A DNA stretch of 64,000 nucleotides from Rhabdornis inornatus. Lineage: Eukaryota > Chordata > Aves > Passeriformes > Rhabdornithidae. Of the stretch, positions 36,552-51,409 are shown piece by piece. Below the pieces are notes generated by a model. The model searched no databases and was not told where the DNA came from. It saw only the letters and a list, made by a program, of their open reading frames with translations. Within the stretch, counting starts at the first letter, position 1; every line of letters starts with the position of its first letter. The stretch lies in assembly GCA_013397075.1 (NCBI GenBank), contig VWZS01002406.1:186001-250000 (forward strand). The letters run 5' to 3'. A program made the translations under genes and the position numbers.

Positions 36552-38090
36552 AGGCAGGCAGCAGGGTCCAGGGGACAGTGCAGGTCAGGGAAGACATTAA
36601 ACTGGACCTTTCCTGGCTGCATCACAGCCCTGTCCAAACTACAGACCCCAAGTCAGGCATACAGTGCTCCCAGGGTCTCAGAGGATGCATGTGAGGAGGA
36701 AAAGGTCACATTGTCAGCTGTGCAAGGTGATGGAGATGCTCTGTAGAAGATCCCTCACCATAACCACAGCAGCACAGACTTAATTACAAAGCACCTCTGG
36801 GCACCCTGGGAGCCCAAAAATCAACACAAGTGTGACCTAACCACGGCCATATGTGTTGAACACTGAACCCAGGGCTCTGGACTGCAGTCCAGTGCCTGGG
36901 TAGCAGTGGATCAGGCGGAGATGGACAGCATTCATGGGGCCAGCACGAAGTGGGTCTCATCCTTCATGTCTGCCTCCTCAACTTGGCAGGACCTGTGACC
37001 TTACACAGACACCCTTGGGTTTTGTAGGCTTTCTGCCAATTCATTTAGCCTCTCATGCAGCCTGATACCCCACCCTTGAAAGACTATTGCCATCAGTGCT
37101 GGTGCCCTACAAGAGAAATATTTAAAGAGATTACGAAGTCCAGACTCCTATGGTAACTTAATCCATGGCATTTATGATGATTTCCAAGAAGTGAAGCCAT
37201 GAGAATGGTGGTTTCCAATTGGTGTGACAGATGCTATGTGCTTGGCTCACAGCTGGTTGAATGTGAATATGTTACATCCTTTTGAAAGGATTTGGCTGAA
37301 CAACAGAGAGAAATGCTACCAGTTTGCCTTGTCCTGGCAAAAAAACCCTGCTGTGCTGTGGGTCAGGCAGAGTCATTTGTGGGGAAAGCAGATGGCAAGT
37401 GACATTTCCTCTGAAAATCCTGGGAAAGGGAGAAAACCGTAGGCAGGAGTATGTGGTGAGCAAAGGGAACATCCTCTTTTGGCAAAGCAGGAGCCCTTCA
37501 ACACAGCAGAAGATGGAACATGCAGCAAGGTGCTTCTCCCACACGCCAAGAGGGGACTGGCAAGGCTGGATGCACTTGAAGAAGCTGGTACAACATGGCA
37601 GGACTAAGCCTAGGCTTGATGGAAAGGACCTATCCATAAGGACACAGGGAGCAAGAGTGAGATTTGTCTATAGACTTTTAAAATTTAATCCCAAATTTCC
37701 TTCAAGCTTTCTTGTCATGATTTATCCTCCAGTAAAGCACACTCATTTTCAAAAGCACAGATCTTCCAAGAGCACTGCATATCACCACTCTTCTGACAGC
37801 AAACATCACCTCAAGACAAGGCTCAAAACCAGACCAAGGCCTTTTCACCCATTACTGCAATTCCACCCTCTCCAGACAAGTTTTTTTGCATTGAATATTA
37901 CTCATAGATAAAGAAAAAAAGAAATTCCACCTATGAGAAGCTTTTTTTAAAAAAGAAAAAAAAGAACAACCAAAGAATATTAAGATGCTGGCTAGAAAAG
38001 GAAGAAATGCAACCATAGAAGCATTTCTGCAAAACAGAGTTTTACTGCCTGTTTCTGCCACGCTTAAAGGACAGCCCAGAGGGGAAATAG
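36552..38090. other. Intergenic DNA
   Basis: Contains the longest unassigned open frame of the window (37324-37911, 195 codons, no ATG at its start). It has no recognisable domain or splice context and is treated as chance. Confidence 0.45.
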
Positions 38091-38097
38091 TGGGAAA

Positions 38098-38163
38098 TAA
38101 CCATTATCTTCGACACAATGATCTTAAAGGTATTTTCCAACCTAAATAATGCTATGATTGTAT
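38098..38163 (+). mobile_element. CR1 LINE 3'-end fragment, sense
   Basis: Reads AATGATCTTAAAGGTATTTTCC then AACC and ends GCTATGATTGTATGA, which is the CR1 3' terminal region with its octamer-like tail. Short and diverged. Confidence 0.8.
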
Positions 38164-40179
38164 GACCCCACAAAGCAAAGCTGAGGCTGTGGTTGAGGCT
38201 GTATCTGCTGAAACCCTTGCCCTAGTTCTTCACTGCCCATGGCCAAGAGTGGCCTGGAACTGTGGATTTCATACAGGCTGGATGCAAGGTCCTTCTTTCC
38301 TTTTGTGTACAAGATGGGATTTCCAAATTTTGGTAAAGCATATGTAGAGATAATTGGCAAACACATACCCAAGCTTGGCTTGATCCAACTCCTCCCTGCC
38401 TTACTGTCCCGGGAGCCGCTCCTGCTGCTGCCACCCCAGCTCCCAGGAAGGGAGTCAGGCAAACTTCTCAGAGGGGCATGAAAGCCCTGCAAACAAGAGG
38501 ATCTGGGTATATAGCCCTATTTTATAAATTTCTAAAAAAAGAGAGACTGGAGAGCAAGCTCACCGAGCTTCTGTTTGCAGCCACTGTGTTGCTCAAGGAG
38601 TGATGCTCCGGGTGGGGTCCACAGCAGGGGCTTCTCTGGGCTCTTGGGATTTTCTTCCTTTCTTATGACTGATGTCTTCTGTGAGCTCTCTCATCTCAGC
38701 CTTGTAGTCTGCCAAGGTGGCTGCAACAACATTTCCCAGAGAAAGACAAAGATGTGTGGGAGCAAAGTAGTTGGGCATCTCTTTGGAAACTGTTCAGACA
38801 TGCTGCCAGGTTTAAGTTCTATGAAGGAATACAGTTATTTCTTACTCTAAGAATTATTTCAAGGAACATAACTAATGAAAACTGATTACTTTAAAATATA
38901 CCTTGCATTGCTTAATAAAATTTTAGCTGTGAGACTTTCTCTACTAAAAAGTTGAGAAAAAAATAAGGGTTTTAATGTCCTCAATTAATCCTCTAAGGTG
39001 AGAAACAAAAGGGACTTAATTTGAGCCTCCACACAAAAAAAAAAAAAATCCCATGAGCTGCTGCCTGATTTTTCATATTCTGAGGTCATCTTGTTTTCCC
39101 AGCACATTATATTTACTGGTATACTTGAACGCAACAGGACAAAAATAGACTGAGCTATATATATAAAACAGATTAACAGGTATATGAAAATATGTCAGCT
39201 TAATATTTATATCTTTGGCCTAGATGCTACTTAACATTCTCCAACTTTAATACCTCTTACATATGTATTTTAACTTTTACCTCATTGAAAAGATATTTTA
39301 ATTCAACATTTAAAGATTATTTAAGAACTGTTTTAAGTGTGAAGTGCTTAAAAATCTTCCAAGGTTTAACATGTAAACATGTTCATTTATACTAAGAAAT
39401 CAGTTGAGATGAAGGTACCACTTAAAATACAGGGTAAAACCATATTTTGTAAAGCACTTGCCAGTTAAGTGTGTGGGTTTAGAAGAGATGAAGAAGATTT
39501 TTAACAAGCTTTGAAACTTGTGAGTTAAACTAGCACGTGCAAAAGCACTGCAGGGCATTCAATGGCCCATATGAAGATAGGAATTAAAAAGCCAAAATCT
39601 ATTTTTCCCTTTTCCGTCCCTCCCTCCTTACTTTGCAGAAACATTTTTCTCAGCCTCTGGGAACTCAGACCAAGGCACTTTATCTAACCAAAATACAAGT
39701 CAATTTTTATATTGTTTAATAATTTGCAATACCAAACATCCCATCAAGAGACAAAGATTGCTTGCTTTGTTTGTTTCTCGCTGAAAGCTAACTACCTGGT
39801 AGATCACGAACTACCAAGCTCTCTGAACATTCATCACTACTACTTTGCAGACACTCTTAGAAATCCATCTTTGTTTTCTTGTTTCCTTTTACATGCTATT
39901 TTGGATAATCAGTGAATATAAGTATTGAAGGTGAGCACACTTAAAGAACAAAACCAACAAACAAGAAACCCCCTAAACTCATGCATTTTGAAATAAATTT
40001 AAGATAATGGAGCAAAAAATTACTATTCCTACAAGCAGAAGTTAGACAGAAATGCAATGAGCAAGTACCTTTACACATATAATTCATAGATGACAGACAT
40101 AATACTTACATACAAAAATCAAGGTTGTTTTCAACTATACATTACCATTCCTGGAAAATCAATCTACATTATTTTTAGC

Positions 40180-40262
40180 ACACGTTGGGAACTGGAGTAA
40201 TGATTAAGTGATTTGCCAAGGACATGGTTAGACAGACTTGGAAAATGGGAAGCAGTGATTTC
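40180..40262 (-). mobile_element. Possible MIR-like SINE relic, antisense
   Basis: GGGAACTGGAGTAATGATTAAGTGATTTGCCAAGGACATGG tracks the antisense MIR words (ggaaactgagg, gttaagtgacttgcccaaggtcacac). Only the 3' half is visible. Confidence 0.4.
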
Positions 40263-40650
40263 TTTCCAAGGGGAACACGTAGTTTATAGTCACAGCTGGT
40301 ATCGCTATGTAGAAGAGTTCAGTCAGTTATAATCCATGGTGTAAGAGATCAAACAGACCTTAATACAAAGCCTCTTATTACCAGAGTAACAGGAATAGTC
40401 CCAGACTTCAGTCAGGTCTGGGACCTACTCTGAGGCTGCAGTAGGACACAGCAGGCAACCCAAAAGATATGAAAGGATTCACAATTTGTAAATACTGCCT
40501 CCTACACCCCAATGTACTTCTCCCCCAAAGGAAAACCCAATGTTGAAAAGTACTTTGCAGCTTTAAGCACATGGTCAAGTGCTCTCAAAAATCAAAGGGA
40601 TTTAAGTAGAGAGATGTAAGCTAAACACATATTTAAGTATCCTGTTGGAT

Positions 40651-40667
40651 TACACACACACACACAC
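40651..40667. repeat. Short (AC)n microsatellite
   Basis: About eight AC units without interruption. Confidence 0.9.
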
Positions 40668-42831
40668 TTGATATGACTGATTGAACCCACATTCCAATTA
40701 CTGGAATATGTTTAAAGCCAAGGCTGTAGCTACAACACATCCATTGTACAGTACCACAGTATTTTGCCAAAGAGTAGTTCTGTGAAGGGTTACATGTTTA
40801 TAAAAAACATTTAGGAAAGAGTAGAGATGATAAGAAGGGTTTTCTCCTTTTCTAGTGTCTGGCATTATCTAGAAAAACACTTTTTAATTTCACTATAATT
40901 CCTCCTCTATTTTCAGCTGAGAAATTTGTCCAGGCAGCTTCCATACTACAGACTTGTTCCCTGCTGCCCCTCATTTCTGGCTTTCAGAGCTCTGGGGGCA
41001 GCTCAGGTCCCAGCAGATGGCAGATGTGCCATGCTCACCCTGTGACTTGGGATATACTGGGGTGCTGCATGAATGGCTTTGGCATGTTCAGAGCATCCAA
41101 GGGTCACTATGTATGCCACAGCCAGTCTGTCTCTCACTGCATCCATCTTCTCAAATGCCAGGCTAATTCCAGGAGACTTTCCCGGAAATTAACAGTATCA
41201 GATGAGTAACATTATTGGTTCTTTGTCTTGAGTCAAGCAGCCTTTGAGACTCCAGAGTTTTGAATAACTGGCCAGGTCAGAAAGAACAAACTGTTATTTA
41301 ATATGATTCAATTTCTTTTGCTGTCCCAGTCAGAGACCATCTATCCTTGCAAAAAATTATACTGTGTGACATTAAATACTCATCTTTCCTAGAAAGGTCT
41401 GGAGCAGTGAAATTCCTTTTGGTTTGAAAGGAACTTCTTGGGACTGTTTTACACTTATAAATGTACTAATTTGTACAGTTTGGGTAACCAAGACAATGCC
41501 AAGTTTAAACCACAAGTAGGACCCAGTGTAAAGCTAATCTTTTCCCCTCAATAAGTTTGTTCGTAAATGGCTTGCCAATGTTCAAACTAGATAGGAAGAA
41601 CAAAAAATATTTCACTGTGGAAAGTCATGATCTAAAGATGATTCAGCATAAGACCAGGATAAAAGGCAGGAAGAGATTAAGCACCTTTCAAAGGGAAATA
41701 CTGCGTTTTACATTGCAAATAGAGGGCATCAAAGAAATTGAACCACAGATGAATCAGATAATAGCAGGAGCTTTTCCATTCAAATGTTAAAAACATTTTG
41801 AAGAAGAGATCCTGCATACACTGACACTTGCAGCAAAGTGCTGCAAAAATGGCTTCTTCTATTCTTTCAGACCTGAAAATATACCTACTGAAAAAAGCAA
41901 AAAAAAAGGTGAACAGAAAAAAAATGTCATTTCCTTAAAATGGGCTTGTGAGGATTCAGTGAGAGGGTCTTCAGCTGGAGGTGAGGTGTGAAGCAGCAAA
42001 GAAAAAGTTTGATGCAGAAAAAAAGTTCTGAGAAAGAGGCTTTTGGGAAAGAGGAACAAACTGCCCATGAAGTGGTTAAACCTGCTCTTGGCTCACTTAT
42101 AATGAAGTGAGAAAAGAGGACATTTGCAAAGGCAAGAATAAGATCATCTAACAAGGATTTTCCGTTGATAGTGTCTGGTGTGATGGAAGATGCAGAAACT
42201 GCATTTCTATCAGGCGCACATCTCCTCAAGGCTGGTTGTTTCCTTTCACAGAAGTGGCATATAGAGGACTTACAAAAGTGCATAGATGTCAAAATATACA
42301 CCCACCATTTGCATCTTCTGCGTTCTCCTGACTAGCAGGTCTATTGATGCATCTGTGAAGGTCCCCTCCAAAAGAAAACACTGGGCAGACCATCACTTCT
42401 ATTTATTGCACCTGTTGGGCCCAATACTTTTACCCAATAATTATATGACTTGAAATAAGTCCATGGAGACAAAGGTTGTTGAAGGTAGGAGATCACACAA
42501 ATGATACAATCACATCGATGCAATCACTCCTGAAAAGAGAGTATTTTTCACACACAGAGCATTCCCAGCAGCTGCATTAAACAAGTACCTGGACTTAGGG
42601 AGCTGCTGAAATGCTTTGCTGAATTGAGCTGTGCAGCATCAGGATGTTATTTTCAGGTCTACGAGCAAGTAAGGAATCTTATTCAAGTCCAGAGAAACAG
42701 TCAGCACCATTAAAAATCAAGTCATGGCTAATCGAGCAATTAGGTATTCAGGCCACTGCCTTAAAATGATTATTTCAACACACGTCCTCATGCTTTGGAC
42801 TGAAGCTCTCTAAAGCAAGAGAGAGTTAGAA

Positions 42832-42880
42832 ACATAGAATCATAGAATCATAAAATGCAATGAGCAGGGACAGAGCTTGT
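42832..42880 (-). mobile_element. CR1 LINE 3'-end scrap with internal deletion, antisense
   Basis: Starts with CATAGAATCATAGAATCATA, the repeated tail of CR1 in reverse. It then jumps directly to GAGCAGGGACAG, a word that normally lies some 60 bp further in, suggesting a deletion. Confidence 0.75.
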
Positions 42881-45800
42881 TAGAGGAAAGCACAGCAAAA
42901 AAAGGAAGTGTCTTAGCTTATACATATCTGTATACACATATCTGTAGAGAAATCCTCTATAGACACCCTCATTTTTCATGAACATCAGTAGAGGTTCACT
43001 TTGTTAACACCTGACAGCCCCTCAGCTGAGCCCCCAGTCATGCTTTTGGTGCCAGGGGATGGGCAGAGCTGAGAAGACACACGTGCCTAGGTGGTAAAGA
43101 TGTACTTTCGGGTGGCAGTGCATTGTCTAACAGACTCAGCTGCCTCATAGCACTACAGGGCAAGCCTGCACCAATATGGGTAACTGAATCGGTTTGAAGC
43201 ATTAGTAAAGGTGATCTAAAACCATCAGGCTTCTTAGTGACTTAAGCAGATAAGGGCTGTAAAGGATCATCTCACCTAATTCCATCTGTCTCAAATGAAA
43301 ATATCTTTAGTCCTCACTAGATAATCTCGGTCACTCGATAATTAATTACCTCTCTTTTTTTTAGTTTTCCAACTAGGCATATCCTGTGTTGCTTCCTACC
43401 TGTTTCCCAGTAAAATGAGCCACATAAGTAGAACTCTAGTTTTCAAACCCTTTAGTGAAAGAAACTGTTCCTCCTCCTGCAGCGGCTTAGGGGGAAGCAG
43501 TTCTGCAGGCACTGAGGAAACAATAACCCTTGCCACAAAAGGAGACAATAACTTCTTCAGCCGGTTCAGTGCACCTGAGAGTCTGAGTCTATAGACCAGG
43601 AATAACACATTATCTACGTCTGCCACACCAAAAAAAATTAATATTGGGCTGGAGGTGGTAGCTTGTTAAACCACTCTAGAAAGTCTCACAAGACTACATC
43701 CTTAGGCAAAAACTAACACTAAATTATGTGGGGATGGACTAAGTGGCTGCTGTAGAATTATTATCTTTGTGCAAGCTTTATTTGCTAGTGTATATTTAAT
43801 TATGACAGTGGAAAATACAGTCCTCTCTATGGCATCCGTATTATGAAAATAGAATTAAGCAAGGGTACCCAGGGCATAAATGTAGTTATGTGCTCACATA
43901 AATCTAAATCTGTAAGATAAATACAAATATTAAATGAGCCTCTTTTTCAGGAATCAGTTGCAAGATTCTTTTCTTATTCAGAAGATATGTGCTTGCAGAT
44001 TAAACAAAAAGACCAAAACAACCTCCCCGAAAAAAACAAAAACAAAAACCCATAAACAACCAACTAAAAATATTTTGGAAAGGAGTGGGTAGATTATTTA
44101 AATACCAGTGAGGAAGGCAAGCTTGTTAGGATAAGAATGATGTTGACGCAAAAGTGATAAGAAGGATAAGAAGATATTATCTGACCATGAACACATTAAG
44201 ACTTGCCATTTTTTATCATTACAGTTCTGGATTTAGCTTTCACTTAGAGCAGAGAGGCCAACAGCTTAACCCCAACTGCTTGTTGTAATTCTTACTTGAG
44301 GTTTCCTAGACCAGCTGCCTTCAGCATCCAGCTGGGATGCAGTGATCTCAAAAACTCAGTACTGAAAGTATTTGTACACTCTTCTAGTGAAATTCAGCAA
44401 TGCAGGCTCTAAGACTGTGGAGTTTGGGATAGTTCTTTTTCTGTCGGGTAATGCTTATGATAAAAACAAAGCTCAAAAAGCCCCATCCCCTGTGAGAGTT
44501 ACACAGTGCATATTTGATGCTGAAATTTTGGGTGGGATTTTCCATGTTCAAATGTAACAGTGGTGCAGCCTAGAAACTTCAAATCCTTTTCAAGCCCTTG
44601 TGGTATGTGCTGTATTGGCTTACAAATGACAAGCCTTGAAGTATTCACCACATGAATACCCAACTGACTTTACAAATTCCAGGGCAGAGGGAAGAGCTAG
44701 GGCTCTCAGACCTTCTCCTCCCTTCTCAGTCACTTTGTAGCAAATCCAGTATCTCCAATGGACCATGCTGGGATCTTTGATGTGGCCACAAGCAGCCATG
44801 GTGAGGTAGAACAGCTGGGGGGTTGTTCTCCTCTTTAGTTTTCAGCAGGAAAGAAACACTCAGTGTTAGCCCCACTACAGGCAAAAGCAAAGGAGCTATT
44901 TCTCCTCTTGCCCTTCCTCATTTTTACCTCACCGTTTCCTACTCCCTCATAAATCTCCTCAAGATTGCTGACACTTTTGCTTCTCATGCACAATGAAAGG
45001 CTGTTGAAAAGAAATTGCCCATGTGGAAACAGAATTTTCCAGAGGGGCTCTATAAAGGCCACAAAGTGAAGGAAATGTAAAACCTTTTCTACAACTTCAG
45101 CACAACGTTAAAAACGAGCACACCAAAGCCTTCCGAATCACATCTTTCTCCAGCAAGGAAGACAGTAAACTTGGAATTTGTGATGATGACATTATTTCAT
45201 GCACAGCTGGAGGGTTCTGAGACAGATTGATGATGAGAGCCTGACTAGATCACAGCAGAAGAAGCCCACAAAGGACAGCAAACAGAGAGGAGGAATATGG
45301 AGGGAAGAAAGTTAAAGTAATGCGCAGATGGCCAGGCAATACTCCAACCTTGGAAAAGAGATGTGGACAGCATCAGATAATAGCCAAGGGGAGTGAGATG
45401 TAATGAGATTGACCCATGCAAAAGCTCAGGGAACTATCTAAGCTTTTTTTCTTCCTTAACTGATTGAACTGTTCTCCATGAATACTCCAAGGATAAAGTT
45501 TAAAATGGAATTGACTGCATCAGATTTTGGGTTACAACCAGAAGAATAGCTCATGATTTTGACCACAGGAGGGCTCCAAGGTTTCATAAATGCATACGGA
45601 AACCTTTCGAAAAAGGTTAGAATTAGATAATGAGGCACAGAAGGTGAAAGCCATGGAGGTGCACTCTTAGTTCAATGTGGAGGCCTACAAGCCCAGCTGA
45701 GCATGCTGCAGATAATGGCTTTTTTTCTTAAACAAAGAAAAGAAACAAAAAAACCTATTTTTCTGCAAACTTACTTTTTCTCTACTGCCTTAAAAAGGAT

Positions 45801-48800
45801 CATCATAAAAATATCAGTTGTTAGATCTTGAAACAGCAGTATTTCTTCTGGTGTTGCCAATAATTAAAGTAAAAAGTTAGAATTTTATTTTTTTGTCAAA
45901 AGACTGCCCCAGCTGCAGCCCATGCAGATTAGATACAGCCCAGGAGTAGATAACACATCATCTGTGACCTGCTTCCTGCTGTCTTTTTCTCTAGACTCTG
46001 CAAAGGTGTAAGTGTACTATGATTCTGAGTCCAGCAAGGGGCCTGCGGACATGGGGAAGCAGGGCCAACTGTTCATGTGGCACTACGATGGAGGAGGAAG
46101 AGGAGGATGTAGTTATTATCAACCCAGAACACCATGTCCATGCACCCAAAACACATCCCAAAAGCCAACTAGAAACATAGGAAAGACTACAAGTACAAAT
46201 GAAAATTTGTACTCTCCAGCAAAGAGCAGGTAAAACTACAGCCATCAGCAATGTCCTAGAGATGTTGTTGGGTGAAAATCAGCCAATGAACAGAGGTGAT
46301 CTGTCACAGTCAATGCTGAGATAGAACCTGAACTCTGGCTCATCTGGATTGAGTCTGAACTTTCTAGTCCCAGAAAAGAAAATACTGACATTATGAATAA
46401 CTAATTTTCACTGTTGTTAGTAATGGTCTAGTCGGTCATGGCTTGTATGGAGAGGTTCTGGTTGATTCATCAGAGCTTTGGCATTCTACCCTCAGTGACA
46501 TTAAATGCCTTCAGACAAAGACATGTACCTGGGTACATGACCACTAGATTAAATACTCTGAAGAGGGTTTTTGTCTGCAAAACTGGCCCTGGGTTTTAAC
46601 TGCACTGGAAAAGAAAATGGAGATATATCAGGATCTTTCACATCCTCTTCTCTTCAGAAGAAGTGTGTAAGACCTGACAGAGGTAAGAGCTGGTAGGCTA
46701 ACACTAAAGCTATTTGCAGATGATTAACAGATCAAAGCTGAAATAAAACAGGGAGGTCAGCAGAAAAAAAATTGCTGTGTTAGGAGATAAGAGAAGTTTC
46801 CCACTTCACGAGACAGAAGAGGTTGAACAGGTTGAAGGTCCAGGAGATGCTGCCAGAAGGGGACTGGGGCTGGAGATTTATTTGGCGGGTGTACAAAGTT
46901 CCTGTTCCCCCTCCATCCAGCCTCTTCTGATATATCAGTCCTCCACATAGAAAAGAAGAAATAATTCCCTACTTGCTGCACACAGCCAGGAAAAAGAAAA
47001 CTAAGGAAAATATCCCCTGAAAACGATTTAATCCTTTTCTGTTGATGGTTTACGATGTCAAATAATCCCACCTCTTTTCTAGTAAATTCCAGTTTTAGGG
47101 TCAATCAGTTACAGCTATGCTAACCCACAGTTACTAACTTCTTTGCCTGCTAATGTCTCCATGGTGAAACCTGCAAATGAAACCTGGGTGACCTTCATCT
47201 GCCTTTCGCTACCATGTTTAGAACACAGCAGATAAGGTAACACAGTAAGGTAAGGCTCCACAACAACTGTGCACATACCATGGACCCTGTAAGCAGGGCA
47301 GGGATTTTCCTTTGTGAGGGCAGGTCTGGATAAGCTACGTCCCAAACTTTTGATTTGTAAAACTGCTGGGTTTTTTTACTGCAGCTAACTGCAGCAATGC
47401 TGCTTTTTATGTCAACATCCATTTTTAGTAAATGTTAGTTTGTACTCTGTAGTGACAGGCTGTTTGCAGTAACCTTGGGAATACTGCTCTTATCTTGTAT
47501 TTACACAACAAGTGCAAAGAAACGAGATTAGGTATTTTGCCACGATGTTTAAAAAAACCTTTTTTCTCCTCTCTTGAAAAGGGCTGAACTTTAAACATTT
47601 CAAACACATTTCCCTCGTTTGGAAGACGTACAGTTAATGTGGTATTAATCATTTACTGGCAGGTCTATCCTGGTCAGGTTATACTTATATTTTCATGACT
47701 ATACCATGTCTCTTAGGTCAAGTGCAACAGTGGTCTGAGACTCTGGGAAAGCTCAGTTGTATCCCTCTCACACAGCAGAACAAGTGAATTTGCCCCTCTG
47801 TTGATAGGGGCTTGCAGGATTTTTTTTTTAAATGTATAAAGGGGGATTTTTTTCAATTGCACTGCAAGCGGTATCTCCTCTGTCTCCTGCAGAAAGGAGC
47901 CAAGGTTATCTGCATAGAAGAGTAATACAAATTTAAAGGTAATAAAAGATGTTTGATGTGGGTAATAAAGATGTTTGAAGAGAAGGATTGCTGGAACATT
48001 GGTTCCTCCTGCTAAAAAATTTTTTCTTTCAGGTCAGGTCCTGCACTCTGTCCTCACTGTCCAAGACAGACACTGCCCAAGTTCCTGTTCTCTCCTGCAG
48101 CTATCAACACCTTCAGAGGGAACCTCCTCCAGCTTTCCTGAAAATATTTTTGCTTCCTGGCTGTATGCAGGAATTAGAGAGCTATTTCACCTGTTGTACT
48201 TGACAGACTGATGTATAGGAAGGAACAAAATGCAAGTGAAACAGGGACTTCATAAACCTGCCGTGTGTGTATTTTCGTTTGTAAAGTCTTAAAACCTTCA
48301 CACATTCAGCTGCCCAACTGTTTGCTTATGAAGCACTGAGAAGCAAGGGATCATGGCAGGACAGCTATGGAGCAGCCTCCATGGACACAGCAAGATTGGC
48401 TGAATTACACGTGGTTATTACTCCCACTAAATCCATGTGAACTATGGAAAAACCTTCACAAGATGGCACAGACCTGACAATTAAATCTTTTCATTTTCTT
48501 GTTCATCTGGAGATGGAATTGCTTTATAACACAATGCAAACTGATCTGCTGTTACCAAAACAGAACCAATGTTCAAAAAAGCACAGAAACTGTTGAATAT
48601 TGTACCTAATCCCATACAGAGGCTAAAGGCTGGACATGGAAAAGAGGGAAACAGCAAGTAGAAAGTCTCTATCTAATTAAGCTGTTAGCTGACCACGACA
48701 GAACATAATTGTAAGTCATTAAGTACTCTGGTACTGTCAGAACAGGATGGGGACTTTTGCTATAATTTCACCATCACACCTATTCTGTTGTTCAGGCTAC

Positions 48801-51409
48801 TTGATCTGCTTTCAGAACTTATCTATTAAGGATGAGTGACTGTGGAAAAGGGGTTAAAAAAGTAACATTTTCCTGTAGCAGGGTAATTCTAATTGCATAA
48901 CTGCATCTGAAGGATTTTTCCCAGAGCAAAAGGACTTTGCTAGGTATGCAGGACACAACGGTTTTTGTTGTTGTGGCAGTTGTTCAACTGAGCTGCCTCT
49001 AACCCACTGAACATGCCTCAAATTTGTATTACCAAGTGCAAACAATAATTACTCAAATCCTCAAAAATAGTTTTCTCGACAGAAAAATTCAGTCCTTGTT
49101 CTCCTCAATATACCTCTTGCTGAAGCCAGAGAAATATCACGAAAAGGAAACAAGTGGTATTTCATCTTTTCAAAATGGTCTAACAGGATTGGAAGGCAGA
49201 AGGGTTCCTTCCCTCTGCTCTAAGCTAGCATTCACTCTGAAGTTTACCGAAGGCAAGTTACAAGTTTCCTTTAAAATACCTGTTGTTCCTGCAGAGCTCA
49301 TGCTGCTCAGGGGGATTTACAAGGCTTTAGCTTTGCATTAGAGCTTTTGTGTTGATAAGGTGTCTTTCAACGAGAAAAGTACCCCATGCCATGCACAGAA
49401 GTCATCACAAATATTTCTCATCACAGCTATTTCTGCTAAAATCACAGCTATATTCTGCAGTAAAATAAAACACCAATACCATGCAAGAGCATGGAACCAA
49501 AGGCTGAAGAGAAGTAGGTAGGACAGAAGTAAATTACTAGTATTTGCTGTCACAGTAAGAAACTCAGTCAAAAAAATGTTTCCCTACACACTAATCACCA
49601 CTCTTTATTGAAACCAAGAGTTAAACAGTCTCTCCCAACCACTTTCAATCACTAACTACATTTCAGAAGCAAACTTCTCTGAACACAAGATTATTTTTCA
49701 GAGCTTAAATGTTCCTTTGGTATAAATTTCATGTTATTTTGGGAGAAAATAAAAGAATTACATAATTTCTTCAATTTGATTAGAAACCCAAACAAACAGA
49801 GCAATAGATTAATGTCAAAGCAAAACAGCAGTGGTCTTTAGATTAATTTATGAACTACCACATTAAATCACTGCTAAATTTCATGTTGAAGGAATTAGGT
49901 CTTAAGAGAAAGCTCTTTTATATCCAAAGGAAATACCCTTTGTAGAACATATAAGAACATAAAGTTTATCATGGCAAGAAGCCCTGCTGAAAGCTTACAT
50001 GAAAATATTTCTGTGCTACCAGACAACCACAAGAGACAATTTTTAAATTGCAAGAATAGGATGTTTCCCATAGCTCTGTGCCATTATTAGAATTTCCATC
50101 CTAAAATTTTAGAGATATTATAAGCTATTCAAGTTTTGTGCTTTTCTAAATTATACAGAATTTGGCACCTAGAATAATAAATTTTTGTCTGGTCACAACA
50201 ACTTTATTATCTATGTTAACATGATTCATTTCAGTTTAGTACTTTCTCTAAGATCTTAGATGGATGCTACAGGGATGCAAGTTGCTGTTGTGCTAGATTA
50301 ATTTTACTTAGGAGACCCTGGCTACTTGTCTGTGTACATGGCTGAGATGCTTTCCAGCCCTTCCCTCTTCCCTTCAGCAGTTGCAATCCTTGAAGAGAAA
50401 ACAGACACAAACAACTTTCGTATAGAGAGGGAAATCTGTAAGCCCAAATGAAGGCTTTACAATGGTGTCAGTGGGTTCAGCCTCAAGGGCATTCTAAACA
50501 ATAATTTCTCTTTTACATCATCTAGGTACACTAACACAAATGCTCCATAACATATGTCTTCTATAAAAGCTGTCCAAGCCAAATCAGGCCATTATCCAGA
50601 TACCAGGACACAAGAGTGTCTATTCTGCTGTCTCAGGACTCTGCCCTCAGTGACACTTGAAGGGGCTTGCCAGGATTATGAGGCTGTTACTGCACTGAAG
50701 TAGCAATCAGAAACTTGACTCACTTGACCAAGTAGGTGATGGCTATAAATCACGTGCACTGTATAGACTTCACTGTGCCACAAGTTGTATGTGTGCAATT
50801 AGACCTAGGGGTTTCCTTTGAGAACCAGTGCTGGCATTAAGCCTCAGACTCAGGGAACACATCTCAGGCTCTGTCCATTAGAACAAAATGATAAAAATCA
50901 AATTTTCTCCTCCCAGCTAAAAGCCCACTGCTGCATGTTTAGAAATGTCACCTCCTTCAACATGTGTCTTATTCCAATTTCCCCCAAAGTAAAAGCAAAG
51001 GATCATGGAGCAGGTATTCCCAGGAACCAGCCCAGAGCAGCTATGGCAGAGAAGGGGTGTGACACAGCCCTACCAGCGACAACAGATGTTATTGCCTTGA
51101 ATCCTTTCCAGAGTTCTGGAGCAGGGCCAAGAGGCCTCAGGGATGGGGTACCCCTGCTAGCTCATGAGAGCAAGCATCCTCCCATCCCAGCTCTCCCCCT
51201 GTAGCAAAACCTAACCAGTAACAACTGCCGTGGGTGTCTATTTTTTGGTCTCATTGCTGAGTAGCAGAGCAGGGCACCTGGGCCCCTGGCAGTCCTCTTA
51301 CCAGCAAACCTAAGCTCTTGAGAAGTGCTCTACCCAGGAAGAGATCTGTCAGCACTCGGCTGCCTGCAAGCCCCTATGAACATCCCTGTGAAAGGAAATC
51401 AAAACACAT
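42881..51409. other. Intergenic DNA between CCN3 and ENPP2
   Basis: AT-rich with an A/C-rich low-complexity stretch near 44020-44070. Short open frames only, none recognisable. I see no gene, RNA or well-supported mobile element. Confidence 0.5.

Larger units (their letters stand above)
38164..42830. other. Intergenic DNA
   Basis: Strongly AT-rich from about 38.85 to 40.1 kb. It holds a short (AC)n run at 40651-40667 and a possible MIR relic at 40180-40262. No gene was seen. Confidence 0.5.

Noticed and set aside
37324..37911. 195-codon open frame on the + strand in intergenic DNA
   Set aside because: It does not start with ATG and has no recognisable domain, no splice signals and mixed composition. 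A chance frame of this length is plausible in 64 kb.
43250..43300. Possible CR1 scrap (AAAGGATCATCTCACCTAATTCC)
   Set aside because: The match is limited to about 20 diverged bases with no CR1 tail or body beside it.
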